From assembly GCA_029250925.1 (NCBI GenBank), contig JAQXEH010000012.1:20438-84437 (forward strand): 64,000 bases of DNA, written 5' to 3'. Within the stretch, counting starts at the first letter, position 1. Each line of letters starts with the position of its first letter. Positions 8,728-17,607 of the stretch are shown here, in pieces. The translations under genes and the position numbers were made by a program. This stretch comes from Hellea sp. Its GTDB lineage: Bacteria; Pseudomonadota; Alphaproteobacteria; Caulobacterales; Maricaulaceae. Below the pieces are notes generated by a model, which did not search any database, had not been told where the DNA came from, and was given only the letters and a program-made list of their open reading frames with translations.

Positions 8728-11700
8728 ATGAATATTTTAGACAAAACACGTTTGCTTCAAACTTCTATTTTATCAAGTTTGATGATGGGATTGGGAGGAG
8801 TAGCATATGCACAAGTTGACACTACACCTGCTGAAGTAGAGCAGATCGAAGCCGAAGAGGAAGACGATTTTGCGGAAGAGAAAGGTGAAATAGTTGTTAC
8901 TGGTTCGCGTCTTCGTAGAAATGAATTCACATCTGCATCACCGCTACAAGTTATTGATGGTGAGCTTGCTCGTGATCTCGGTTTGGTTGACGCAGCAGAT
9001 CTATTAGGACAAACAACAGTTGTCCAGGGTCAACAAATTACAACCGGTCTATCCACATCAGCTGGTAACCTTTCAGCTAATGGACCTGGTTCTGCTACTG
9101 CTTCTTTACGCGGTTTGAACCCAGGACGTACTCTTGTCTTGGTTAACGGCCGTCGTCTTGCTCCTGCTGGTGTTCGCGGCGCTCCAAGTGCGCCTGACCT
9201 TAACCTTATCCCAGGATCCCTCGTGCAACGCGTTGATGTGCTTCTAGACGGCGCATCATCTGTATACGGTTCAGATGCTGTTGCTGGTGTTGTAAACTAT
9301 CAGCTACAGAGAGAATTCGAAGGTATCGAAGTTGACGCTTATGCAACTATTCCGGAGCTTCCTGGAAATGCTGGCCACAGAGAGGTTTTCTCTCTTAAAA
9401 CGGGTGTATCAAACGATAAAGGTTTTGTAACTTTCGCCGCAGAGCACAGCCGCATAGCTGGATACAATGAAGCGGCTCTTTCAGATTTCTATTCGCCTTA
9501 CAGTAACGGCTGCCTGAGTTATGTAACCCAAGGTGCAAGTGGTACAATTTACGATCCGGACCGTTGTGCGGGTTCATTTGGTGCTGGCTCTGCTATTACT
9601 CCGCTAGGTTACTTAGGTTACCTCGAAGGTAACACAGGCGAGGTAGTCTCTGGCTTCACTCTTCCTGATAACTTCACTAGAATTGCCGTCACCGGAAACC
9701 TTATTCAGCCTGATGATGCTGATGGTCAGAGACTCTTGATATTCCCAGAAGAGCTTGACGCAGCATTTGCACCAGACTTTAACAGAACATCACTGTTTAC
9801 TTTCGGTGAATATGACACGGGTCTCTATGGTAACATGAAAGCTTATTTTGAGGCTTCATACGCAACACGTGAAACAAAAACTAACACAGCTGGTCAGGGT
9901 GCTATTAACTTACCGGGCTCTTATCCGCTCAATCAGATACAAGTTATTGGTCTCGACTCAACACTTTTCTTCCAGTCACGTTTCATCAATGACACAAATG
10001 TTGCGCAAACACGCTTCATATCTGGTCTTAAAGGAGATCTTCCGTTTCTTGAGTCAGCTGGTTTAAATAACTGGGCATATGATGTTAGTGCAAGTTACTC
10101 ACGTTCGAGTGGGCAAGACGCCGTCAAAGGTATTCCATACTTTCCTCGCCTGGCTCAAACTTTAAACAATACAGTTGTTGATGCCAATACGGGTGAAGTA
10201 TCTTGTACACCTGTAACAGTTGCCGGTGCAGACCAGGATGTACCGTGTCGTCCTTTAGACTTCTTTCAACCGACTTTCTTGTTCACAGGTGAGTTTGATG
10301 ATCCTGACGATACCGAGTATTTGTTCCCAAATCGTTTAACTGACACTATTGTTAAGCAAAACATCTTGCAGGGTTATGTTTCTGGTGATCTTTTCGATAT
10401 TCCAACAGGTGACACAGTAATTGCTGGCTTTGGTGGTGAATATCGTGAAGATATCATTGAAACACGTACTTCTTTGGCAGGTGATTTCGAGGGTTTCTTT
10501 AATGATCCAGGCTCTAACGGCCGAAGAACACTACATGAAGTTTTCGGAGAAATTGAAGTGCCGTTAGTTAAAGAGCGCTACGGTATTCATGAGTTAAGTG
10601 TTAACCTTGCAGGTCGTTATACTGACGAGAGTAATTTTGGCTCAGCTGAAACTTACAGTATTAAGGGTGTATTTGCACCAACTGATTGGTTAAGCTTCCG
10701 CGCTACTTACGGTACATCATTCCGCGCGCCTAACTTAGGCGAGCAATTTGGTGGACGTGTGACTGGATTTGCTAACCCAAGTGACCCATGCCGCGTTCCA
10801 GGTGTGGCTGTTCCATTCCAGGATACAGATGGTGACGGAGAAGATGATCGTCGTATTTATGATGCAAACTTAGATCCGCGTGATCCCGACATAATTGCAA
10901 ACTGCCAAAACGGTGGCGGCCCCTTCGGTCTTGCAGCTACTGATCCGTTTAACCTAGGTGCTAATGGTATCGGTACAAGCTCAACTCCATTTTTCTATGG
11001 TTCACCGACTAGGGTAGCTACTGGTTCAAATCCAGCTCTTAAGCCAGAGACTTCAACAGCGATTTCAGTAGGTGGTTCATTTGATCAACCATGGTTTGAA
11101 GACTTTGATTTCCGCGTTGCTGTAAACTACTTTGAGATTGAAATAACTGATGAGGTTAATCAATTAACGGCTTCCACAATTGTAAACCGTTGTTACAACT
11201 CAGCAGGATTAACAGATCCAACATGTGAATTTATAGACCGTGATGCACGTGATGCTAACGATCCTACATCGGGTGAAGTTACGTTTGTGTCAGCTCTAAA
11301 TCAGAACTTAGGCGCTCAGTTTGTTGAAGGTATTGATTATAACGCTGAATTTGGATTTGACTTTAAAGCTCCTTTCTCAGACGATCAGTTTGATTATGCC
11401 TTAATATTCCGTGCTACTCAGTCTTTGAGACAAGATATTGAGGAAGCTATTATTTCGGGTGTTAATGTAAACGACAACCTTGGTGAGTATGGTAACCCTA
11501 AGTGGCGTCTTAATTTCACTCAGCAACTAACCTGGAAAGACTTCGGTTTATTATTCCAATCACGTTATCTTGATAGCATGGTGGAAAATGTAATTGAATC
11601 CGAAAGAAATGACCCGGTAACAACTGGCTTCTCACGTTGTGTTCAGGAAGAGGGCAGAGGAACTGTTGATAACCGTACTTGTCGTCAATATGATGATTTA

Positions 11701-11889
11701 GCTAGTTATTGGTTACACAGTGCTTCACTATCTTATTCTAAAGATACATATACGCTACGTGCTGGTGTAAATAACATATTTGATACAGCGCCGCCGCTAA
11801 CTGATAATAACAATTTAGGCAGCCTTGCTGGTATTGGTTACGATATTGGTGGCCGTACATTCTTTGTGAATGCGACTAAGAGATTCTAA
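8728..11889 (+). CDS. TonB-dependent receptor (start set at ATG MNILDKTRLL; ORF track begins at TTG 8701)
   Basis: EIVVTGSRLRRNEF TonB-box/plug start, SVYGSDAVAGVVNY plug motif, LRAGVNNIFDTAPP and C-terminal aromatic residue (KRF). Confidence 0.95.
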   Translation: MNILDKTRLLQTSILSSLMMGLGGVAYAQVDTTPAEVEQIEAEEEDDFAEEKGEIVVTGSRLRRNEFTSASPLQVIDGELARDLGLVDAADLLGQTTVVQGQQITTGLSTSAGNLSANGPGSATASLRGLNPGRTLVLVNGRRLAPAGVRGAPSAPDLNLIPGSLVQRVDVLLDGASSVYGSDAVAGVVNYQLQREFEGIEVDAYATIPELPGNAGHREVFSLKTGVSNDKGFVTFAAEHSRIAGYNEAALSDFYSPYSNGCLSYVTQGASGTIYDPDRCAGSFGAGSAITPLGYLGYLEGNTGEVVSGFTLPDNFTRIAVTGNLIQPDDADGQRLLIFPEELDAAFAPDFNRTSLFTFGEYDTGLYGNMKAYFEASYATRETKTNTAGQGAINLPGSYPLNQIQVIGLDSTLFFQSRFINDTNVAQTRFISGLKGDLPFLESAGLNNWAYDVSASYSRSSGQDAVKGIPYFPRLAQTLNNTVVDANTGEVSCTPVTVAGADQDVPCRPLDFFQPTFLFTGEFDDPDDTEYLFPNRLTDTIVKQNILQGYVSGDLFDIPTGDTVIAGFGGEYREDIIETRTSLAGDFEGFFNDPGSNGRRTLHEVFGEIEVPLVKERYGIHELSVNLAGRYTDESNFGSAETYSIKGVFAPTDWLSFRATYGTSFRAPNLGEQFGGRVTGFANPSDPCRVPGVAVPFQDTDGDGEDDRRIYDANLDPRDPDIIANCQNGGGPFGLAATDPFNLGANGIGTSSTPFFYGSPTRVATGSNPALKPETSTAISVGGSFDQPWFEDFDFRVAVNYFEIEITDEVNQLTASTIVNRCYNSAGLTDPTCEFIDRDARDANDPTSGEVTFVSALNQNLGAQFVEGIDYNAEFGFDFKAPFSDDQFDYALIFRATQSLRQDIEEAIISGVNVNDNLGEYGNPKWRLNFTQQLTWKDFGLLFQSRYLDSMVENVIESERNDPVTTGFSRCVQEEGRGTVDNRTCRQYDDLASYWLHSASLSYSKDTYTLRAGVNNIFDTAPPLTDNNNLGSLAGIGYDIGGRTFFVNATKRF

Positions 11890-11914
11890 GTCATTCACTA
11901 ACTTTGTTAAAATT

Positions 11915-11940
11915 AATCCCGCCTAGTGCGGGATTTTTTT
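11915..11940 (+). terminator. Intrinsic terminator after the TonB-dependent receptor
   Basis: AATCCCGC-CTAGT-GCGGGATT followed by T-run. Confidence 0.85.
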
Positions 11941-12112
11941 ATTCTAAATATAAGTCAACTTGATTGCATGGTGATTTCATAGAATTCCATTAAATAAAAT
12001 GCGTAGTATAGAAGTTATTTTTAAAATCATTACATTTTGAGTTAAAAACGAATTGCAATTATAAAAATGAGCAGATAGAAGCCGCAATAATAGCGTCGAC
12101 TCTATTATTTTT

Positions 12113-12186
12113 TGGGGCGTAGCCAAGCGGTAAGGCATCGGGTTTTGATCCCGTGATCGTTGGTTCGAATCCAGCCGCCCCAACCA
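12113..12186 (+). tRNA. tRNA-Gln(TTG)
   Basis: TGGGGCG/CGCCCCA acceptor stem, anticodon loop TTTTGAT, GGTTCGAATCC T-arm, encoded CCA. Confidence 0.95.
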
Positions 12187-12432
12187 TATTAATTTAGGGC
12201 GCTATGTTGTGAACAATATAACAAACCTGCGAAAAATTATATCTTGTAGGGGTGAAATCAAGATTATTCATTAATATGTGATTAGAAATATTGATTTTTT
12301 ATATTAATCCCAAAAAAAACTCATAGATATGCATCCTAACGATTGATTTAATTTTTGAGCACGTGTAAGCGAATTTGTAATAAATAAAAAAAACTCACTT
12401 TAATGAGTTAAAAGATATACTGGAGGGTACTT

Positions 12433-13248
12433 TTGGTGAACTTAGTCATCGCCACTAAATCAATATTTATCGGGGTTGCAGCTTTAGCTGTTTCAATCGG
12501 TGATAACGTTTATGCGCAAAGCTCATCGCTGGATACCTATAAAAGTATTTTACAAGAAATATCGGACTTAAAATTATCTACAGCGCAAAAAGAGATTTAT
12601 TTACAAACTCAAAACGAAAAGATTTCAAATCTTCAGGACCAGATTGAAGGAATACCAGCTACCACAGTTACTGTTGGGCCATTACTCGATAAAATGGCGG
12701 CTGCCATTGAAAGTGAAATATATTCTGACTACCCTTTTAAAATTGAAGAGCGTCTAATTCGACTAGATAAGTTTAGGGAGACCATCGCCGATCCGGAGGC
12801 AACGCCAGGTCAGAAAATGAGACAAGCTCTAAACATATACGATATAGAAGTAAGTTACGGTAACTCAGTTGCTTCATATGCTGGTAATAATCCTAATAAC
12901 CCAGGTGTGCGATATGCTGCTTGTCAAGAAGATCAGGAGAGTCGTAATTGTGGTTTGACGGATGATCATAAAAAGAAAATGGCCTATTTAAATGGAAAGC
13001 CCACGGGGAATGGAGCATCAATTCAAGACTTGAAATCCGAGCTTATGGATGGTGCATACCTTCACTATGGACGACTTTCTTTTGTATATCTAGAATTTGA
13101 TAGTTCAGAAGCCTGGAGATATGATTTAGATAATAAGAATTGGGTGGAGCTTTCTGGCTCTGATGTATTAGATGTTAGGAGAGCAGTTAGAATTGCGCGA
13201 GGACAGTCTGCACCAGGCGTTTTATCGGCTCCCGTGCATCTAGAATAA
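12433..13248 (+). CDS. DUF3450-like periplasmic protein, copy 1 (with internal insertion)
   Basis: Signal peptide, coiled coil, PF.iEERL.RL, EVSYG..V.SY.G, HYGRLSFVYLEFD, RRAVRIARGQSAPGVLSAPV; clear paralogue of the next ORF. Confidence 0.75.
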   Translation: MVNLVIATKSIFIGVAALAVSIGDNVYAQSSSLDTYKSILQEISDLKLSTAQKEIYLQTQNEKISNLQDQIEGIPATTVTVGPLLDKMAAAIESEIYSDYPFKIEERLIRLDKFRETIADPEATPGQKMRQALNIYDIEVSYGNSVASYAGNNPNNPGVRYAACQEDQESRNCGLTDDHKKKMAYLNGKPTGNGASIQDLKSELMDGAYLHYGRLSFVYLEFDSSEAWRYDLDNKNWVELSGSDVLDVRRAVRIARGQSAPGVLSAPVHLE

Positions 13249-13321
13249 TAAAGTGGATACGGAAACGCTCTGGAGCATTCCCGTGGTAAATAAATAACGA
13301 AAGCAAACTTGGAAGGAAACC

Positions 13322-14083
13322 ATGTTAAAATCTTCAATTGCAAAGCACTTTTTGCTGCTAGGGGCTGCCGGGCTTATTATGTCCGGTAATGCTCAAGCTC
13401 AGCTTGAGAGTGCATTAAATACAGCTAAAGCGTCATCGTCTGCAAGTGCAGCATCTCAACAACGCATAGAGGGTCTTGATGATGAGGCTGATCAGGCAGT
13501 TAGAGAGTTTCGTGCTGTTCTTCAACAGAAAGACAATATTGCTCTTTTCATAGCGCAACAGGATGTATTTTTACAGTCACAAAAGTCTGAAATAGCGAGT
13601 TTAGGGCGTCAATTGGGTACAGTGGAGCAAATTAAGCAGGGAATGTCACCTATGATGCTTAAAATGGCGGCAGAGATTGAGGACACTATCAAGGCTGATA
13701 TACCTTTTAATCTTGCTGAAAGGCTCACGAGAGTTGAAAGAATGAAGAATGTTCTAGCTGACCCAGACGTATCGCCCGCTGAACAGTATAGGCAAGTATT
13801 GAATGCTTTTAAAATAGAAGTATCATATGGTCAGGGCATAGACAGTTATGAGGGCATGCACCCTACTCGACCTGGAAACGTTGTTAACTTCCTGCGTTTC
13901 GGGCGGGTATCACTAGTTTATATGACGAAAGATGAGTCAGAGGTTGGTAGATACAATCTAGAGACGAGTTCATGGGATATACTAAAAGGTGCTGATGCTT
14001 TGGCATTACGTAAAGCGATACGTATTTCAAAAGGTGAAGCAGCTCCGGACGTGGTCTTCGCGCCCGTTACAGTTAGCAATTAG
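13322..14083 (+). CDS. DUF3450-like periplasmic protein, copy 2
   Basis: Signal peptide, coiled coil, IPFNLAERLTRVERMK, FLRFGRVSLVYMTKDESEVGRYN, RKAIRISKGEAAPDVVFAPV; precedes ExbB genes. Confidence 0.8.
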   Translation: MLKSSIAKHFLLLGAAGLIMSGNAQAQLESALNTAKASSSASAASQQRIEGLDDEADQAVREFRAVLQQKDNIALFIAQQDVFLQSQKSEIASLGRQLGTVEQIKQGMSPMMLKMAAEIEDTIKADIPFNLAERLTRVERMKNVLADPDVSPAEQYRQVLNAFKIEVSYGQGIDSYEGMHPTRPGNVVNFLRFGRVSLVYMTKDESEVGRYNLETSSWDILKGADALALRKAIRISKGEAAPDVVFAPVTVSN

Positions 14084-14112
14084 GTTTGAGGGATAAAAAA
14101 GTGAGTAACAAA

Positions 14113-15486
14113 ATGAAATTCTTTACTAAGACGACGGCCACAATAGTAAGTGCCGCTTTAATGCTTTCAGCGACTGCTGCGAGTGCTCAAATAAATTCTA
14201 TCAGTGATTTGTTGAACCAAGTGCGTTCAGACTCCTCCAAAACTGCAGCAGAAAACCGTGAGCGTGAAGCTAAATTCAGGCAGAAACGCAATCAGCAATC
14301 TGCTCTTTTGAGGGAGGCTCGTGGAGAGCTAGGGGCGCTTGAGCGTAAAGCTAAAAGTGTTCAATCTACTTTTGATGCTAATGGCAGAAGAATTGCTCGT
14401 CTTGAGGGCGAACTTAGGGCGGCCCAAGGTGATTTTGGAGAAGTTTTCGGACTTGCAAGATCAAAAGCTGGCGAATTTAAGGCTATTTTGGATAGCTCTT
14501 TAATAACTGCTCAGTACCCAACTCGAACTGAAGTTCTTGGTACTGTGTCAGAATCTAAGGCTCTTCCAGATTCCGACCAATTAAATGCAATATGGCAGTC
14601 TATGCTTCAGGAAATTAAAGCGCAAAGACAAGTGGCTACTTTCTCAGCGCCTGTTGCCAATGTTGATGATGGTGCAATGCAGTCAGTAACCCGTGTCGGG
14701 CCGTTTTCTATATTTACGGCTGAAAGTGCTGATTTTTTACAGTATACGCCTCCTTCTGGAAGTGAAGAGAACACACTTCTCGCCAAATTACCTCGTCAAC
14801 CTGGGGGGGCAATCTCCTCTGCTGCTTCTGATGTAACCAAAACAGAATCTGGTGTTGTTTATGCTCCAATCGATCCAACACGCGGTGAGCTTTTAAAGTC
14901 ATTTGAACGTGTTCCGGATACTGGTGAGAGAATTGCACAAGGCGGAACTATTGGTAAGATTATACTCTTGTTGTTGGCCATAGGTGTTCTTTTTGGTGTT
15001 CTTAATATAGTACGCCTTTCATTGGCTAAGATGGCCGTTGGTGGACAAAAGCGTAATGCTCAGCCTGATGAAAAGAATGCTCTGGGCCGTATCATGATGG
15101 CTTATGAGGGTGCAAAAAATAAAGATGCTGATACAGTTGAACTAAAGCTTGATGAGGCTATCCTTCGCGAGTCGCCTAAATTTGAATTTGGATTGAATTT
15201 CTTGAAACTTGCGGCAGGTATAGCTCCTCTATTGGGACTACTTGGTACAGTCACAGGTATGATCAAAACTTTCCAGGCCATGATGATCTACGGTACAGGT
15301 GACCCTCAACTTATGGCTGGTGGTATCTCTGAAGCTCTTGTGACAACGATGCTTGGCCTCATAGCTGCAATTCCTCTCCTTATATTGCATAGTTTCTGTT
15401 CATCTATAGCTCGGTCCATTCAAGGAACACTTGAGGAGCAGTCGGCTGGTATAGTTGCGCGTCATGTTGAAAGCCGTGGTGCGTAA
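14113..15486 (+). CDS. MotA/TolQ/ExbB proton-channel family protein with long N-terminal coiled coil (start set at MKFFTK; ORF track begins at 14086)
   Basis: Signal peptide, coiled coil, C-terminal LAAGIAPLLGLLGTVTGMIKTFQAM...GGISEALVTTMLGLIAAIP. Confidence 0.9.
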   Translation: MKFFTKTTATIVSAALMLSATAASAQINSISDLLNQVRSDSSKTAAENREREAKFRQKRNQQSALLREARGELGALERKAKSVQSTFDANGRRIARLEGELRAAQGDFGEVFGLARSKAGEFKAILDSSLITAQYPTRTEVLGTVSESKALPDSDQLNAIWQSMLQEIKAQRQVATFSAPVANVDDGAMQSVTRVGPFSIFTAESADFLQYTPPSGSEENTLLAKLPRQPGGAISSAASDVTKTESGVVYAPIDPTRGELLKSFERVPDTGERIAQGGTIGKIILLLLAIGVLFGVLNIVRLSLAKMAVGGQKRNAQPDEKNALGRIMMAYEGAKNKDADTVELKLDEAILRESPKFEFGLNFLKLAAGIAPLLGLLGTVTGMIKTFQAMMIYGTGDPQLMAGGISEALVTTMLGLIAAIPLLILHSFCSSIARSIQGTLEEQSAGIVARHVESRGA

Positions 15487-15521
15487 ACTACTAGTGATAA
15501 TGCTATGGAAAGGTTAATCAG

Positions 15522-16043
15522 ATGAATCCCATCAATGTTTATAACGGCCTCCAGGAGTTCTTGGGTGTAGGAGGAGTGGTTCTTTTCGTAATAATGATAG
15601 TAACCTTTGCTCTTTGGACATTTATTCTTGAGCGTTTTGCTTATTACTTTTTTGCTCACAAACCCTCTATGTCTGAGTTAAAATTAGAGTGGAATGCTCG
15701 GTCAGATAAAACATCTTGGAAGGCTCATGCTGTTCGAGATGAAATGGTTTCGCAGATCAAGGAGAAAACAGACACTAATGTTGGTATTATTAAAACATTG
15801 GTTGCATTGCTTCCATTGCTTGGCTTACTTGGGACTGTTACCGGCATGATAGAGGTTTTTGATGTTATGGCTCTCTCTGGCTCATCTAATGCTCGTCTTA
15901 TGGCTGGTGGAGTTTTTAAAGCGACAATTCCAACAATGGCTGGGATGACAGCTGCCTTATCGGGTTTGTATTTCTCCACCGTGTTACCGCGCTGGAGTGC
16001 TCGTGAAACTGCTCGTTTCTCTGATGAATTACAGGTAGGATAG
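15522..16043 (+). CDS. exbB: ExbB-like biopolymer transport protein (short)
   Basis: LVALLPLLGLLGTVTGMIEVFDVMALSGSSNARLMAGGVFKATIPTMAGM. Confidence 0.92.
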   Translation: MNPINVYNGLQEFLGVGGVVLFVIMIVTFALWTFILERFAYYFFAHKPSMSELKLEWNARSDKTSWKAHAVRDEMVSQIKEKTDTNVGIIKTLVALLPLLGLLGTVTGMIEVFDVMALSGSSNARLMAGGVFKATIPTMAGMTAALSGLYFSTVLPRWSARETARFSDELQVG

Positions 16044-16047
16044 AATT

Positions 16048-16467
16048 ATGAGAAGAGGACGACGAAGATCGGGAGGCGAAGAAGCAGAAGTAGATATGAC
16101 ACCAATGCTTGATATTGTGTTCATCATGTTGATTTTTTTCATCGTTACTGCCACTTTTCTAGATGAAAGGGGTGTAGACCTTACTCAGCCTCCGCCTCCG
16201 CCTGACAATGATATACCAACAAAATCTACCCCTGCAATTACTGTTTATGTTGACGGTAGGGATCAATGCTCAGTAGATGGACAGGGTACAACCTGTGATA
16301 GAGTATCATTGCGTGTTGAACGTTTGCTTGCAGATAAGCCAGGAGCCAGTGTTATACTAAGGCTAGATGAGGGCGCTAGGCATGAGTTGATGGTTGGTTT
16401 GAAAGATGAATTGGATACAAAAGGTTTGGCTTCAAAAATAGAAATTCTGAGAACAACTGGTTCTTAA
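16048..16467 (+). CDS. exbD: ExbD-like biopolymer transport protein, copy 1
   Basis: EVDMTPMLDIVFIMLIFFIVTATFL. Confidence 0.95.
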   Translation: MRRGRRRSGGEEAEVDMTPMLDIVFIMLIFFIVTATFLDERGVDLTQPPPPPDNDIPTKSTPAITVYVDGRDQCSVDGQGTTCDRVSLRVERLLADKPGASVILRLDEGARHELMVGLKDELDTKGLASKIEILRTTGS

Positions 16468-16517
16468 AGAAATTATTTTGATGCACGCTCTCTGTTTAAA
16501 CGAAATAAGGTATTAAA

Positions 16518-16916
16518 ATGGCAAGACGAAGTCGCATTCAAATGGATGATGAAGATACAGAACTGAACATGACGCCGATGCTGGATGTCGTATTTATTTT
16601 ATTGATATTTTTTATCGTCACTTCAGTTTTTGTAAAAACCCCAGGGATTGAGCCTTCGAAACCTGAAGCTATTACATCACAAGAGTGGAAGCCTTCTATT
16701 TTGATTGCTGTGAACTCTGCTAACGAGGTATGGATTGATAAGCGTCCTTACGACGTTGATGAAATTAGACCTGTTATTATGTCAATGCAGGCTGAGAATC
16801 CAAAAGCAGAGGCTATAATTAACGCGGATAAAGATTCTGAGGTTGGTGTGGTAATGTCTGTTCAGGAAATGATGCAAGATCTAGGGATTGTCACACGTGT
16901 CGGAACAAGTCAGTAG
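16518..16916 (+). CDS. exbD: ExbD-like biopolymer transport protein, copy 2
   Basis: ELNMTPMLDVVFILLIFFIVTSVFV. Confidence 0.95.
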   Translation: MARRSRIQMDDEDTELNMTPMLDVVFILLIFFIVTSVFVKTPGIEPSKPEAITSQEWKPSILIAVNSANEVWIDKRPYDVDEIRPVIMSMQAENPKAEAIINADKDSEVGVVMSVQEMMQDLGIVTRVGTSQ

Positions 16917-16925
16917 GAACTTAAG

Positions 16926-17555
16926 ATGAAGAATGTAATTAGATGGATACTTGGATTTCCTGTAGCTGCATTGGTTACTATAGGGTTATTTATATTGATG
17001 ATGACGCTGATTGCGGAAGAGTTTAAACCACAAGAAAAATTAGCCTCTGCTTCATTTGAAATCAACCCAACTGTTGAAGACATAAAAGTTATAAAAAGAG
17101 ACACAAAAGTTAAGCAAGTCAAAAAGGTTGTTACACCACCACCACCACCAACTATTGAGAGGCAACAGGCTGCTAAACCGCAAGAACGTATTGCTTCATT
17201 AGAAGGAGCTATTCCTGACTTTGAGGCACCTACGATTGACAGAAAAAACTTTAAAATTGCAGTATCAGATCGTGATGCTCAACCATTAGTTAGAATACCC
17301 CCAATTATGCCTCCGCGTGCTGAGAAGTCTGGACATTGCAGGGTGAAGTTTGATGTGAGTCCTGAAGGTGCTCCATTCAATGTGTTGACTACCTTTTGTA
17401 CTCAGAGACTTTTTGAGCGTGCGACAATTAAGTCTGTTCAAAGATGGAAGTATAATCCTAAGATAGTAGATGGACGCGCTGTTGCGCGAAAAGGTGTTGA
17501 GAATAAAGTGACTTATCGTCTTACCGACGAGCGAGGTCGTATTATTCCAGAATAG
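16926..17555 (+). CDS. tonB: TonB family energy transducer
   Basis: N-terminal TM, VTPPPPPTIE, C-terminal GHCRVKFDVSPEGAPFNVLTTFCTQRLFERATIKSVQRWKYNP. Confidence 0.92.
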   Translation: MKNVIRWILGFPVAALVTIGLFILMMTLIAEEFKPQEKLASASFEINPTVEDIKVIKRDTKVKQVKKVVTPPPPPTIERQQAAKPQERIASLEGAIPDFEAPTIDRKNFKIAVSDRDAQPLVRIPPIMPPRAEKSGHCRVKFDVSPEGAPFNVLTTFCTQRLFERATIKSVQRWKYNPKIVDGRAVARKGVENKVTYRLTDERGRIIPE

Positions 17556-17607
17556 AAATATAGTTTTGCTTTTATAACGAACAGCAATCTAAAACTTGGA
17601 GAAATTG

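Noticed and set aside
11977-12183. 68-aa minus-strand ORF MGRLDSNQRSRDQNPMPYRLATPQK
   Set aside because: It is antisense to tRNA-Gln; the conserved-looking peptide is an artefact of translating the tRNA gene.
12386-12409. Terminator-like hairpin on the minus strand (AACTCA...TGAGTT with T-run) just upstream of the first DUF3450-like gene
   Set aside because: Only a 6-bp AT-rich stem and no minus-strand gene directly upstream of it to terminate; likely chance.
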